Part shown: in pieces, positions 56,025 through 64,000 of the stretch
Layout: each line of letters starts with the position of its first letter
Numbering within the stretch: position 1 is the stretch's first letter
DNA from: Lysobacterales bacterium
GTDB taxonomy: Bacteria > Pseudomonadota > Gammaproteobacteria > Xanthomonadales > Rhodanobacteraceae
Assembly (NCBI GenBank): GCA_016707485.1
Contig: JADJHN010000003.1
Location: 1-64,000 of the forward strand
Length of the DNA stretch: 64,000 nucleotides
Direction: 5' to 3'
Translations under genes and position numbers: made by a program
Notes under the pieces: generated by a model
Seen by the model: only the letters and a program-made list of their open reading frames with translations
Told to the model about the DNA's origin: nothing
Databases searched by the model: none

Positions 56025-57370
56025 GAACTCTTCTCCGCGTTTCGCGCCTGGCGTCGCGCGTTGCGCAAGGCGGCGAGTTTTTCGCCAATCTTCAATTCGA
56101 GTCCACGCTCGACCGGTGAATAGAACTCGCGATCGACCAGGGCATCCGGCAAACATTGCTGATCGAGCGCCACGCCGCCTTCGGCATCGTGGTCGTATTG
56201 ATAGCCCTTGCCATAGCCAAGCCCCTTCATCAATTTGGTTGGCGCGTTGCGCAAATGCATCGGCACTTCCAGCGTGCCATTCGCGCGCACTTCGGCGCGC
56301 ACGGCATTGAAGGCGGCGTAGGCGGCATTGCTCTTGGCGGCGATGGCCAGATAGATCGCCAGTTCGGCAAAGGCCAGTTCGCCCTCGGGTGAGCCAAGTC
56401 GGTCGTACGTGTTCCACGCTTCGAGGGCGAGCGTCAGCGCACGCGGATCGGCAAGGCCGATGTCCTCGATCGCCATGCGCGTCAAGCGTCGTGCCAGATA
56501 AGCCGGATCGACGCCGCCATCCAGCATGCGCGTCAACCAGTACAACGCTGCGTCGGGATCGGATGAGCGTACCGATTTGTGCAGGGCCGAAATCTGGTCG
56601 TAGAACTGCTCGCCGCCCTTGTCGAAACGCCGCGTGCGATCGGCCAATACCTGGGTCAGCGTGGCCTCGTCGATGCGCCCGTCGTCAGCCAGTTCGGCGG
56701 CAATTTCAAGCAAGGTCAGCGCACGGCGCACGTCGCCGTCGGCGGCCTGGGCAATCAGGCGCAGCGATTCTTCCTCGACTTGCAGATGCAGGTCGCCCAG
56801 ACCACGCTTGTCGTCGTGCAGGGCGCGTTGCAAGGCTTCGACAATCTGCTCGATCGTCAAGGCCTCCAGCACGTGCACGCGGCAGCGCGAGAGCAGCGCC
56901 GAATTCAATTCAAACGAAGGATTCTCGGTGGTCGCACCGACCATGATGATGATGCCGCGCTCGATATGCGGCAGGAACGCATCCTGCTGGCTCTTGTTGA
57001 AGCGGTGTACCTCATCCACAAACAACACGGTGCGTCGACCCTGGCCGAAATTGACTTCGGCTTCGGCCAGCGCGGCACGCACATCGGGCAGACCCGAGAG
57101 CACCGCCGAAATCGCCTTGAAATCGGCATCGGCATAGCGCGCGAGCAGCAAGGCCAGCGTGGTCTTGCCGCAACCGGGCGGCCCCCACAGGATCATCGAA
57201 TGCAGCTTGCCGCTCTCGATTGCACGACGCAGCGGCTTGCCCGCATCAAGCAGGCGCGACTGGCCGACAATCTCGTCGAGCGTCTGCGGACGCATGCGCT
57301 CGGCCAGCGGCTTCAAGCCATCCGGTTCGGCAAACAGCGGGGTAGTCGTAGCAGTCTTCTTGCGCGCCAT
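56021..57370 (-). CDS. rarA: Replication-associated recombination protein A
   Basis: RarA (MgsA) is an AAA+ ATPase acting at stalled replication forks. From ATG 57370 (MARKKTATTTPLFAEPDGLK) the product shows LAERMRPQTLDEIVGQSRLL and Walker A WGPPGCGKTTLALLLA. Walker B is VLFVDEVHRFNKSQQDAFLP, sensor 1 is ATTENPSFELNSALLSRC, and RRALTLLEIA lies in the lid. The C-terminal tetramerisation region (MHLRNAPTKLMKGLGYGKGY) is complete. It heads the rarA-dacB pair and overlaps dacB by 4 bp. Confidence 0.96.
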   Translation of the reverse strand: MARKKTATTTPLFAEPDGLKPLAERMRPQTLDEIVGQSRLLDAGKPLRRAIESGKLHSMILWGPPGCGKTTLALLLARYADADFKAISAVLSGLPDVRAALAEAEVNFGQGRRTVLFVDEVHRFNKSQQDAFLPHIERGIIIMVGATTENPSFELNSALLSRCRVHVLEALTIEQIVEALQRALHDDKRGLGDLHLQVEEESLRLIAQAADGDVRRALTLLEIAAELADDGRIDEATLTQVLADRTRRFDKGGEQFYDQISALHKSVRSSDPDAALYWLTRMLDGGVDPAYLARRLTRMAIEDIGLADPRALTLALEAWNTYDRLGSPEGELAFAELAIYLAIAAKSNAAYAAFNAVRAEVRANGTLEVPMHLRNAPTKLMKGLGYGKGYQYDHDAEGGVALDQQCLPDALVDREFYSPVERGLELKIGEKLAALRNARRQARNAEKSS

Positions 57371-57482
57371 GCCGCCATGATACGGAAAAGCGCGGCGAGG
57401 TCCGTGCGCTCTCACCCGCCCGGATCAGACCCGCGACAAGGATCCCGGGCATGGCGTTCGTGAGAAGTCCTGTTCGCCTGCG

Positions 57483-58001
57483 TCAGTCGCGCATGGACCC
57501 AGCCCTGGATAGCTCCGCGCGCTTTCGCTGCAATCCGCGAACCAGCACAGCAACCAGTGATCCCGCCAACGGCACCGCCATGATCACCACGGAAAACCTC
57601 AACAATGAACCCAACGCCTGGCCAAGCGCTGCCCCGGCGAAAACCAGAATTGCCGACACCAGCATCAATGGCACCAACCAGGTGAGCGCGAATATCAGCC
57701 GTGCGCGGGCCAACTCACGCGGATCGTCGTGGCGCATTTCAGCTTCGCTCAGGGCGGGCGCGCTTGCGCTGTCGACAAGCACGGAAGCCTCAAGCTCGGC
57801 GACATGAACATCATGCAGGGACGGCGACCACGGATCTGAATCATTCCCGATGCGGCTGCGCGCATCGATACGGGGAGTGGCCTGCTCGCGGCGATGATGC
57901 GCCCGCACGCGGTTGAGCAAGGCACGAACCTGGGCGATGCAGCAGCGCGGCGCATCGGCAGCGACGCGGTCGATCACGGTGACAATGGTGGCGTGTTTCA
58001 T
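57483..58001 (-). CDS. Two-helix membrane protein cotranscribed with MerR regulator
   Basis: A 172-residue protein. The N-terminal 100 residues are polar with a Cys pair and a His pair (DAPRCCIAQVRALLNRVRAH). Two transmembrane helices follow (LIFALTWLVPLMLVSAILVF and FSVVIMAVPLAGSLVAVLVR) and a basic tail. The start ATG 58001 overlaps the merR stop in ATGA, so it is translated with that regulator and probably belongs to the same metal response. It matches no family I can name. The Cys/His content suggests metal binding but does not prove it. Confidence 0.65.
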   Translation of the reverse strand: MKHATIVTVIDRVAADAPRCCIAQVRALLNRVRAHHRREQATPRIDARSRIGNDSDPWSPSLHDVHVAELEASVLVDSASAPALSEAEMRHDDPRELARARLIFALTWLVPLMLVSAILVFAGAALGQALGSLLRFSVVIMAVPLAGSLVAVLVRGLQRKRAELSRAGSMRD

Positions 58002-58405
58002 GATGTGGCTTCCTTGTTGAGCAGGGCGCGCAGGATCGGGCAGTTGTCGTCGGATCCCTCGCGCGGGCATACCGACATGAGCTTGCTGAGCGCATCGCGC
58101 ACGCGATGAAGTTCGGCAATGCGCTTGTCGATGTCATCGAGGCGGACCTTGGCCGCCTGGTACATGGCGGCGATATCGCCGCGACTGCTGATGTTGAGCA
58201 GTTCGCCGATTTCGCTCAGGCTGAACCCGAGGTGTTGTGCGCGGCGAATGAAATTGAGGCGATCAAGTTCGCTGTCGCCGTACTTCCGGTAGCCCGATGC
58301 CGATCGCGTTGCCGGCCTGAGCAGTCCACTGCGCTCGTAATAGCGAATCGTGTCGATGCCGACGCCGGCGGCGCTGGCGAGCTGGCCGATTGCAAGACTG
58401 GTCAT
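57998..58405 (-). CDS. MerR family regulator, CueR-like metal sensor
   Basis: A 135-residue MerR activator. The N-terminal winged helix is LAIGQLASAAGVGIDTIRYY then ERSGLLRPATRSASGYRKYG. A dimerisation coiled coil (KVRLDDIDKRIAELHRVRDA) follows, and the C-terminal metal loop has two Cys (VCPREGSDDNCPIL, C-x8-C), close to the CueR pattern of C-x7-C for Cu(I)/Ag(I). The start ATG 58405 is the canonical MerR start; the longer frame upstream covers its own promoter. A dyad promoter lies 70 bp before it. It probably controls itself and the membrane gene that overlaps it. Confidence 0.88.
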   Translation of the reverse strand: MTSLAIGQLASAAGVGIDTIRYYERSGLLRPATRSASGYRKYGDSELDRLNFIRRAQHLGFSLSEIGELLNISSRGDIAAMYQAAKVRLDDIDKRIAELHRVRDALSKLMSVCPREGSDDNCPILRALLNKEATS

Positions 58406-58474
58406 GGCTGCCTCCGAATCTGCTGGGAGCGGATCCGGCCGGCTGCTGCCGGCCTCCAGACCCGAGGGCGGCAG

Positions 58475-58504
58475 AATGCACCCTGGACTCTGGTCCAGAG
58501 TCAA
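58475..58504 (-). promoter_or_regulatory. MerR-type promoter with dyad in the spacer
   Basis: On the minus strand TTGACT (58504-58499) is followed directly by CTGGAC-CAGA-GTCCAG (58498-58483), a perfect dyad. A weak -10 (GCATTC/CATTCT) comes about 19-20 bases after the -35. A dyad inside an over-long spacer is the signature of MerR-regulated promoters. Confidence 0.65.
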
Positions 58505-58553
58505 GAATCTTCAATGCACCGTTCAGCCGGCAGTCAGCCAACCAAGGCTCCGC

Positions 58554-59204
58554 TCAATCCTTGATCGGGAAGACCTCGGCATCCTCGCCCGGGTCACCCA
58601 CCACATCCACGCCTGCGGGCGGCGTGAACGAAAACGTGTCGGCCGGCAGCTTCGGATTGCCCTGCCAATCCGAGAAGCGGATTTCCGTGGTGTTGCCGAG
58701 CGTGTCCTCGAATCGCATCCGCACCAGGCTGTCCGTGTCGAAACCCAGTTCGGCAAAGGAAAACTCCGGCTCCCTGGCCTTGGAAACCAGCTTCAGCCAG
58801 AGCAGACCTTCGTGCTCGCCGCCTTCGCTGGCCGTGAACTCGTGATCGAGCCGGGACAAATCGGTAAGCACGGACAACGGGCTGTGTGCCTCTTCGGCGC
58901 CCTGCCCGCGCACGCTGACTTGTTCGAGATCCGGATCGTAGATCCAGACCCGATTGCCATCGGCGACGATCAATTGCTCGAACGGCGCGGTCGTGTGCCA
59001 GCGAAACTGACGCGGCGCCTTGAGCGCGAGCGTGCCGGTGGACGCTTCGCCGCGATTGCCCCTGGCGCCGATCACCGATTGTTCGAAATGGGCGCTGATC
59101 GTGTGGATGCGGCCGGAAAATGCCTCAAGGCGCGAACGCGCCGTGTCGGCCGCGTGGACGGGGATGGCAAGCAGCATCGACAGGCAGACAAGGGCACGCA
59201 ACAT
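58554..59204 (-). CDS. lolA: Outer-membrane lipoprotein carrier protein
   Basis: LolA is the periplasmic chaperone that carries lipoproteins from the LolCDE complex to LolB. The 216-residue protein has a signal peptide (MLRALVCLSMLLAIPVHAAD). Family motifs are ISAHFEQSVIGARG, GTLALKAPRQFRWHTTAPFE and IVADGNRVWIYDPDLEQVSV, and it ends with TEIRFSDWQGNPKLPADTFS and FTPPAGVDVV. ATG 59204 gives the proper signal peptide. It follows ftsK on the same strand, the usual ftsK-lolA-rarA order, here with a MerR pair inserted before rarA. Confidence 0.96.
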   Translation of the reverse strand: MLRALVCLSMLLAIPVHAADTARSRLEAFSGRIHTISAHFEQSVIGARGNRGEASTGTLALKAPRQFRWHTTAPFEQLIVADGNRVWIYDPDLEQVSVRGQGAEEAHSPLSVLTDLSRLDHEFTASEGGEHEGLLWLKLVSKAREPEFSFAELGFDTDSLVRMRFEDTLGNTTEIRFSDWQGNPKLPADTFSFTPPAGVDVVGDPGEDAEVFPIKD

Positions 59205-59298
59205 CGGTCGATATTCCTCAAGTCGGATCAAGAATGGCCAGCGGCGGCAACGCGGCAGAATCGCACCCCGACGCTGAAGCGATGCTGGCCGGAATCGC

Positions 59299-61620
59299 TC
59301 AATCGCGCGGCGGCGGCGGCGCGATCACCGTGCGGTTGCCGTTGTGCTCGGGACCGCTGACCACACCATCACGCTCCATCTGCTCGATCAGCCGGGCGGC
59401 CCGGTTGTAGCCGATGCGCAAATGGCGCTGCACGCCGGAGATCGAGGCGCGACGGGTTTCGGTGACGATGCGCACGGCCTTGTCGTACAACACGGCATCC
59501 TCGCCGCCTTCGGCATCGCTGGCATCCTGCGGCAAGCCGGTCTCGCCGATGACCTTGCCATCGGCCATGGTCTGGGTTTCCTCAAGCACGCCGTCGATGT
59601 AGTCGGGCTTGCCCTGGGCACGAAGCCATTCGACGACCTTGTGTACCTCGTGGTCATCGACAAAGGCGCCGTGCACCCGCTCCGGCGTGGCCGTTCCGGG
59701 CGGCAGATAGAGCATGTCGCCGTGGCCGAGCAGGGTCTCGGCGCCGGACTGGTCGAGGATCGTGCGCGAATCGATCTTGCTGGATACCTGGAAGGCAATG
59801 CGGGTCGGGATATTCGCCTTGATCAGGCCGGTGATGACATCGACGGACGGCCGCTGCGTGGCCAGGATCAGGTGCACGCCCGCCGCACGGGCCTTTTGCG
59901 CGAGACGGGCGATCAGCTCCTCGACCTTCTTGCCGACGATCATCATCATGTCGGCGAACTCGTCGATGATGACGACGATATAGGGCAATGGCTTGAGCGG
60001 CTCGGCCTTCATCGAGGGCTGCGAGGCATCCGGGCGGAACAACGGATCGAGCAGGGGCTGGCCCCGCGCCTCCTCGTCCCTGACCTTCTTGTTGAAGCCG
60101 GCCAGATTGCGCACGCCGACCGCGGCCATCAGCTTGTAGCGACGCTCCATTTCGGCCACGCACCAGCGCAATGCGTTGGCAGCCTCCTTCATGTCGGTGA
60201 CGACCGGCGCAAGCAGGTGCGGGATGCCTTCGTAGACCGACAACTCGAGCATCTTCGGATCGATCATGATCATGCGCACGTCGGTCGCATTGGCCTTGTA
60301 CAAGAGGCTCAGCACCATCGCGTTGAGGGCCACCGACTTGCCCGAACCGGTGGTGCCGGCGACCAGCAGATGCGGCATCTTGGCCAGATCGACGACGATC
60401 GGCGCACCGCCGATATCCTTGCCCAGGGCCAGCGCCAGCGGCGACTTCAACTGGTCGTACTTCTCCGAGCGCAGGATTTCCGAAAGATAAACGATCTCGC
60501 GATTGACGTTGGGGATTTCCAGGCCGATCACCGATTTGCCCGGAATCACATCGACCACGCGCACGCTGATCACCGACAGGCCGCGGGCGATGTCCTTGTC
60601 CAGGCTGGAGATCTGGCTGCCCTTGATGCCGGGTGCCGGCTGCATCTCGAAGCGCGTGATGACCGGCCCCGGATGCGCGCTGACCACCTGCGCATCGATG
60701 CGGAAATCCTTGAGCTTGAATTCGACCTGGCGCGACAGCGCATCGAGGGTCTCCTGCGAATAACCGGCAACGCGCTGCTTGGGTTCATCGAGCAAGGCCA
60801 GCGGCGGCACCTCGCCTTCAGTCGACGAACCGACGAAGAGCGGGATCTGCGTCTCGCGTTTGGCCCGCTCGCTCTTGCCGATCGGTGCCAGGGTCGGTTC
60901 GATTTTCAGCGGCTCGCGGCGGGACTGCTTGACCGTATCCACCTTGCGTACGACTTCGCGCTCGACACGGGCCTGGCGTGCCGCGCTCCAGTCCTCGGCG
61001 CGCCGCGAACGGTCGCGCGCCCAGGCAAAGGCCGCCAGCAGGCCGCGTCCGATCGCGTCCATCAGCTTGAACCAGGACAGGCCGGTGACCAGGGTGATCG
61101 CGATCAGCAGCAAGGCCAGCAGGAACAGCGTTGCGCCAAGAAAGCCAAAACCCTTCATCAGCGAACTGCCGATCAAGGCACCGAGGACGCCGCCCGCCTG
61201 TGCCGGCAAGGCGCTCGGACCATGGAAATGCAGATGGGCAAGCCCTGATCCGGCGATGAAAAAAGCCAGGCCGCCAATCAGGCGCAAGGCCGGTTCGATC
61301 GGCGAACCCTCGCTGCGTTCGCCGCCCCGCGCCACCAGGCCACCGACGAGCAGCAACAGCAGGGGAAACGCATAAGCCAGCGCGCCGAAGAAATAAAACA
61401 GGAAATCAGCGAGGTACGCCCCGATCTTGCCGCCGAAATTGACCGTCTGCTCCTGCCCGCCGGCATGTGACCAGCCCCAGTCATTGGGGTCGTAGGTCCA
61501 CAGGCAGATCAGCAGATAAATCGCGATCGGCAGCAACACCATGAAACCCACCTCGCGCAAGCGGCGTTGCAGCTTGTCGTTGAGGGGGGTGGGTTTCGGG
61601 GTTTTGGATTCTCGCGCCAC
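59299..61620 (-). CDS. ftsK: DNA translocase FtsK
   Basis: FtsK links cell division to chromosome dimer resolution. The 773-residue protein has a four-helix membrane domain (VGFMVLLPIAIYLLICLWTY to ATLFLLALLLIAITLVTGLS). A linker of only about 60-80 residues follows, shorter than in E. coli. The motor domain has Walker A LVAGTTGSGKSVALNAMV and Walker B PYIVVIIDEFADMMM, and the C-terminal gamma winged helix reads ASISGVQRHLRIGYNRAARL. The gamma domain recognises KOPS and activates XerCD. The full length and all motifs are intact. Confidence 0.97.
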   Translation of the reverse strand: MARESKTPKPTPLNDKLQRRLREVGFMVLLPIAIYLLICLWTYDPNDWGWSHAGGQEQTVNFGGKIGAYLADFLFYFFGALAYAFPLLLLLVGGLVARGGERSEGSPIEPALRLIGGLAFFIAGSGLAHLHFHGPSALPAQAGGVLGALIGSSLMKGFGFLGATLFLLALLLIAITLVTGLSWFKLMDAIGRGLLAAFAWARDRSRRAEDWSAARQARVEREVVRKVDTVKQSRREPLKIEPTLAPIGKSERAKRETQIPLFVGSSTEGEVPPLALLDEPKQRVAGYSQETLDALSRQVEFKLKDFRIDAQVVSAHPGPVITRFEMQPAPGIKGSQISSLDKDIARGLSVISVRVVDVIPGKSVIGLEIPNVNREIVYLSEILRSEKYDQLKSPLALALGKDIGGAPIVVDLAKMPHLLVAGTTGSGKSVALNAMVLSLLYKANATDVRMIMIDPKMLELSVYEGIPHLLAPVVTDMKEAANALRWCVAEMERRYKLMAAVGVRNLAGFNKKVRDEEARGQPLLDPLFRPDASQPSMKAEPLKPLPYIVVIIDEFADMMMIVGKKVEELIARLAQKARAAGVHLILATQRPSVDVITGLIKANIPTRIAFQVSSKIDSRTILDQSGAETLLGHGDMLYLPPGTATPERVHGAFVDDHEVHKVVEWLRAQGKPDYIDGVLEETQTMADGKVIGETGLPQDASDAEGGEDAVLYDKAVRIVTETRRASISGVQRHLRIGYNRAARLIEQMERDGVVSGPEHNGNRTVIAPPPPRD

Positions 61621-61665
61621 GCCCAGAAGTTACCTTAAATTATCGTGGCAAGCGATTGTTTTTGC

Positions 61666-62733
61666 TCAAACCACACCTTCAAGCGCTGGATGCACAACCT
61701 TGCCTGCATCGACATTGATGCCGCCCTTGAGCGGCGCATGGTCGCGCCAGGCCGGGCCACTGGCCAGGCGTTGCACGTACGGCAGGATCGCCGCCGAGAT
61801 TGCCTGCGAGGAAGTTTGCGGCACGGCACCGGGCATGTTGGTCACGGCAAAATGGGTGACGCCATCGACGACATAAGTCGGCTCCTTCCACGTCGTCGGC
61901 TTCGAGGTTTCAAAGCAGCCGCCCTGATCGATGGAGATGTCGGCGAGCACGCTGCCCGGCTCCATGTCCTTGACCATGGCCGCGGTGACCACGCGCGGTG
62001 CCCGCGCACTCGGCACCAGCACGGCACCGACGACAAGGTCCGCATTGCGCAATTCCCGCGCGACATATTCCTCGTACGGATAGAGCGCAGTGACATTCGA
62101 TCCAAGCGCCATCATCTGCGCCAGACGATCGGGACGCTTGTCGAACACGACCACATTGGCGCCGCCGGCCGCGGCCAGTGCCGCAGAATTGCCGCCGGCC
62201 GCACCGGCACCGAGGACGACAACCTTGCCGCGCTCCGTTCCAGGCAGGCCGCCGAGCAGCTTGCCCTTGCCGCCAGCCGGCTGGTGCAGCAGATGCGTAC
62301 CGACCTGCACGGCGATGCGCCCGGCAATGATCGACATCGGTGCCAGCAGCGGCAGTGAACCGTCCATCTCCTGCACGGATTCAAAGGCGATGCCGGTCAG
62401 GCCGATATCGAGCAGGCTGCGGGTCAGCGCAGGCTCGGCGGCCAGATGCAGGTAGCAAAACAGCAGGTGGTCCTTGCGCAGGCGCGACAGGTCACCGGCG
62501 ATCGGTTCCTTGACCTTGACGATCATCTCGGCAACTTCGTAGAGCTTGTCGGCGTCGGCAACCACCTTGACGCCATTGCGGATGAAATCCTCGTCGCTGA
62601 AGCTGCTCTTCAATCCGGCACCCGACTGGATGAACACCTCGTGGCCACGCAGGACCAGATCCGCGCAGGCGGCTGGAACGAGGGCAACACGCCCTTCAAG
62701 GGTCTTGGTCTCGGAAGGAATACCGATGCGCAT
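61666..62733 (-). CDS. ald: Alanine dehydrogenase
   Basis: The enzyme reversibly deaminates L-alanine to pyruvate with NAD. From ATG 62733 (MRIGIPSETKTLEGRVALVP) the 355-residue product shows the family's N-terminal signature with Arg/Lys substrate residues, and VKVKEPIAGDLSRLRKDHLL. The NAD-binding fold reads VVVLGAGAAGGNSAALAAAG, followed by ADISIDQGGCFETSKPTTWK and the C-terminal AVTNMPGAVPQTSSQAISAA. The length agrees with the family. It lies 45 bp upstream of ftsK on the same strand and divergent from trxB, with a 268-bp shared control region. Confidence 0.96.
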   Translation of the reverse strand: MRIGIPSETKTLEGRVALVPAACADLVLRGHEVFIQSGAGLKSSFSDEDFIRNGVKVVADADKLYEVAEMIVKVKEPIAGDLSRLRKDHLLFCYLHLAAEPALTRSLLDIGLTGIAFESVQEMDGSLPLLAPMSIIAGRIAVQVGTHLLHQPAGGKGKLLGGLPGTERGKVVVLGAGAAGGNSAALAAAGGANVVVFDKRPDRLAQMMALGSNVTALYPYEEYVARELRNADLVVGAVLVPSARAPRVVTAAMVKDMEPGSVLADISIDQGGCFETSKPTTWKEPTYVVDGVTHFAVTNMPGAVPQTSSQAISAAILPYVQRLASGPAWRDHAPLKGGINVDAGKVVHPALEGVV

Positions 62734-63001
62734 CAGGATCTCCAGATTGGTCAAGGAACGCAGCGGCCCGTTGCCGGTGCGGATTTTACGAAATTGTCGG
62801 CGCCGGCCTTTCGGCCGCGTCTTGATTCATCCTCTCCGGCACCCCATCCTCATCAGCCCAACGCATGGCGACCGGAGCATGGCTCGCCCGCGAATACGGA
62901 ATGAAATCGGACTGTGACGGCAGCAACCGCGTGCGTTGTGCGGCTTGCCGGCATGGAAAAACATCGCCACAGAAAAGGCCGGAAAACGGCCGGGATTATA
63001 C

Positions 63002-63964
63002 ATGACGACCCCGAAACACACGCGCCTCCTGATCCTCGGCAGCGGCCCCGCCGGATACTCGGCAGCTGTCTACGCAGCACGCGCCAATCTCAAGCCGACC
63101 ATGATCACCGGCCTTGCCCAGGGTGGCCAGCTGATGACCACGACGGATGTCGACAACTGGCCTGGCGATGTCGAAGGCTTGCAGGGTCCGGCGTTGATGG
63201 AGCGCATGCAGAAACATGCCGAGCGTTTCAACACCGAGATGATCTTCGACCACATCCACACGGTCGACCTCAAGCAACGGCCGTTCCACCTGCAGGGCGA
63301 CAACGGCGAATACACCTGTGATGCGCTGATCATCGCCACCGGCGCCACCGCCATGTACCTCGGACTCGAATCGGAAGAAAGACTCAAGGGCCAGGGTGTT
63401 TCCGCCTGCGCCACCTGTGACGGGTTCTTTTTCCGCGATCAGGAAGTCGCCGTGGTCGGCGGCGGCAATACGGCGGTCGAGGAAGCCCTCTACCTGGCCA
63501 ATATCGCCAGGAAGGTCACCCTCGTGCATCGCCGCGACAAGCTGCGCGCGGAGAAGATCATGCAGGACAAGCTGTTCGAGAAACAGGCAGCCGGCAAGAT
63601 CGACATCGTGTGGAACCACAGCGTTGCGGAAGTACTTGGCGATCAGACCGGCGTCACCGGCATCCGCATCAAGAGCACCACCGACGGATCGACCCGCGAC
63701 ATTGCCGTGACCGGCATGTTTGTTGCCATCGGCCACACGCCGAACACCGGCATCTTCGAAGGGCAACTCGACATGCGCAACGGCTATATCACGATCCGCA
63801 CCGGCCTCGAAGGCAATGCCACGGCAACCAGTGTTCCCGGCGTATTTGCCGCCGGCGACGTTGCCGACCAGGTCTATCGACAGGCGGTCACCTCGGCCGG
63901 CTTCGGTTGCATGGCCGCGCTCGATGCCGAGAAATATCTCGACAAGATGGGCCTGGTGGGCTGA
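63002..63964 (+). CDS. trxB: Thioredoxin reductase
   Basis: TrxB reduces thioredoxin with NADPH. The 320-residue flavoprotein has the FAD site LLILGSGPAGYSAAVYAARA and the redox pair Cys136-Ala-Thr-Cys139 in GVSACATCDGFFF. The NADPH site is VAVVGGGNTAVEEALYLANI, and the C-terminal FAD motif is GVFAAGDVADQVYRQAVTSA. ATG 63002 gives the standard start MTTPKHTRLLILGSGPAGYS; the longer frame upstream adds unrelated residues. Beyond the stop at 63964 the last 36 bases hold nothing recognisable. Confidence 0.97.
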   Translation: MTTPKHTRLLILGSGPAGYSAAVYAARANLKPTMITGLAQGGQLMTTTDVDNWPGDVEGLQGPALMERMQKHAERFNTEMIFDHIHTVDLKQRPFHLQGDNGEYTCDALIIATGATAMYLGLESEERLKGQGVSACATCDGFFFRDQEVAVVGGGNTAVEEALYLANIARKVTLVHRRDKLRAEKIMQDKLFEKQAAGKIDIVWNHSVAEVLGDQTGVTGIRIKSTTDGSTRDIAVTGMFVAIGHTPNTGIFEGQLDMRNGYITIRTGLEGNATATSVPGVFAAGDVADQVYRQAVTSAGFGCMAALDAEKYLDKMGLVG

Positions 63965-64000
63965 CGAGAGTTGGCATGCGGCGAAACAACAGATCGAGCC

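Overview
The window is a 64 kb piece of high-GC chromosomal DNA from a gammaproteobacterium of the Lysobacterales (Xanthomonadales), most like Rhodanobacteraceae such as Dokdonella. This placement is inference. It rests on the housekeeping order trxB / ftsK - lolA - rarA - dacB - serS, the xanthomonad-type CusB and TonB-dependent copper receptor, secreted proteins ending in a Phe-x-(Asp/Asn)-Gly-Phe-Glu motif, and an IPTL-CTERM-like protein beside a giant DUF11 protein. There is no rRNA, no CRISPR array and no intact prophage or insertion sequence. One tRNA gene, tRNA-Ser(UGA), lies next to serS.

Layout. 1-3330: exonuclease I (cut by the window edge), oligoribonuclease, and an SDR enzyme with a four-cysteine knuckle. 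3387-18624: a metal-homeostasis island. It holds an OprC/NosA-type copper receptor, divergent from a CzcCBA-like efflux operon, which faces a CusCBA-like copper/silver operon tail to tail; each efflux operon is preceded by a small exported Cys/His protein. 18625-19880: degraded DNA with a broken HVO_A0114-type regulator. 19881-29443: a same-strand run of ECF sigma factor, Ser/Thr kinase, exported TPR-CHAT protease and two exported parallel beta-helix proteins. 29740-31527: a RegB/RegA-like redox two-component pair. 31731-37754: YaeQ, two FAD oxidoreductases, an AI-2E/PerM permease, glutaminase and a DUF3297 protein. 38403-51783: an 11.3 kb gene for a giant tandem-repeat surface protein and its smaller companion with a C-terminal sorting signal. 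51866-52167: duplicated terminator/tRNA-Ser end and the tRNA gene. 52414-64000: serS, a membrane protein, dacB, rarA, a MerR regulator pair, lolA, ftsK, alanine dehydrogenase and thioredoxin reductase.

How the parts may work together. The copper receptor brings copper through the outer membrane, while the two RND systems expel monovalent (Cus) and divalent (Czc) metals from periplasm and cytoplasm. In the second block, kinase and sigma gene overlap by 4 bp, and the protease and beta-helix genes follow on the same strand. This suggests an envelope-sensing, phosphorylation-controlled sigma circuit with an exported caspase-like protease as output; it is the best candidate here for an undescribed system.

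Caution. At least seven genes carry a single-base frameshift, nearly all at short G/C runs, and the tandem-repeat gene is garbled between about 42720 and 44150. Most of these probably reflect draft-assembly error rather than real gene loss, so such genes are annotated as one CDS with the break noted.
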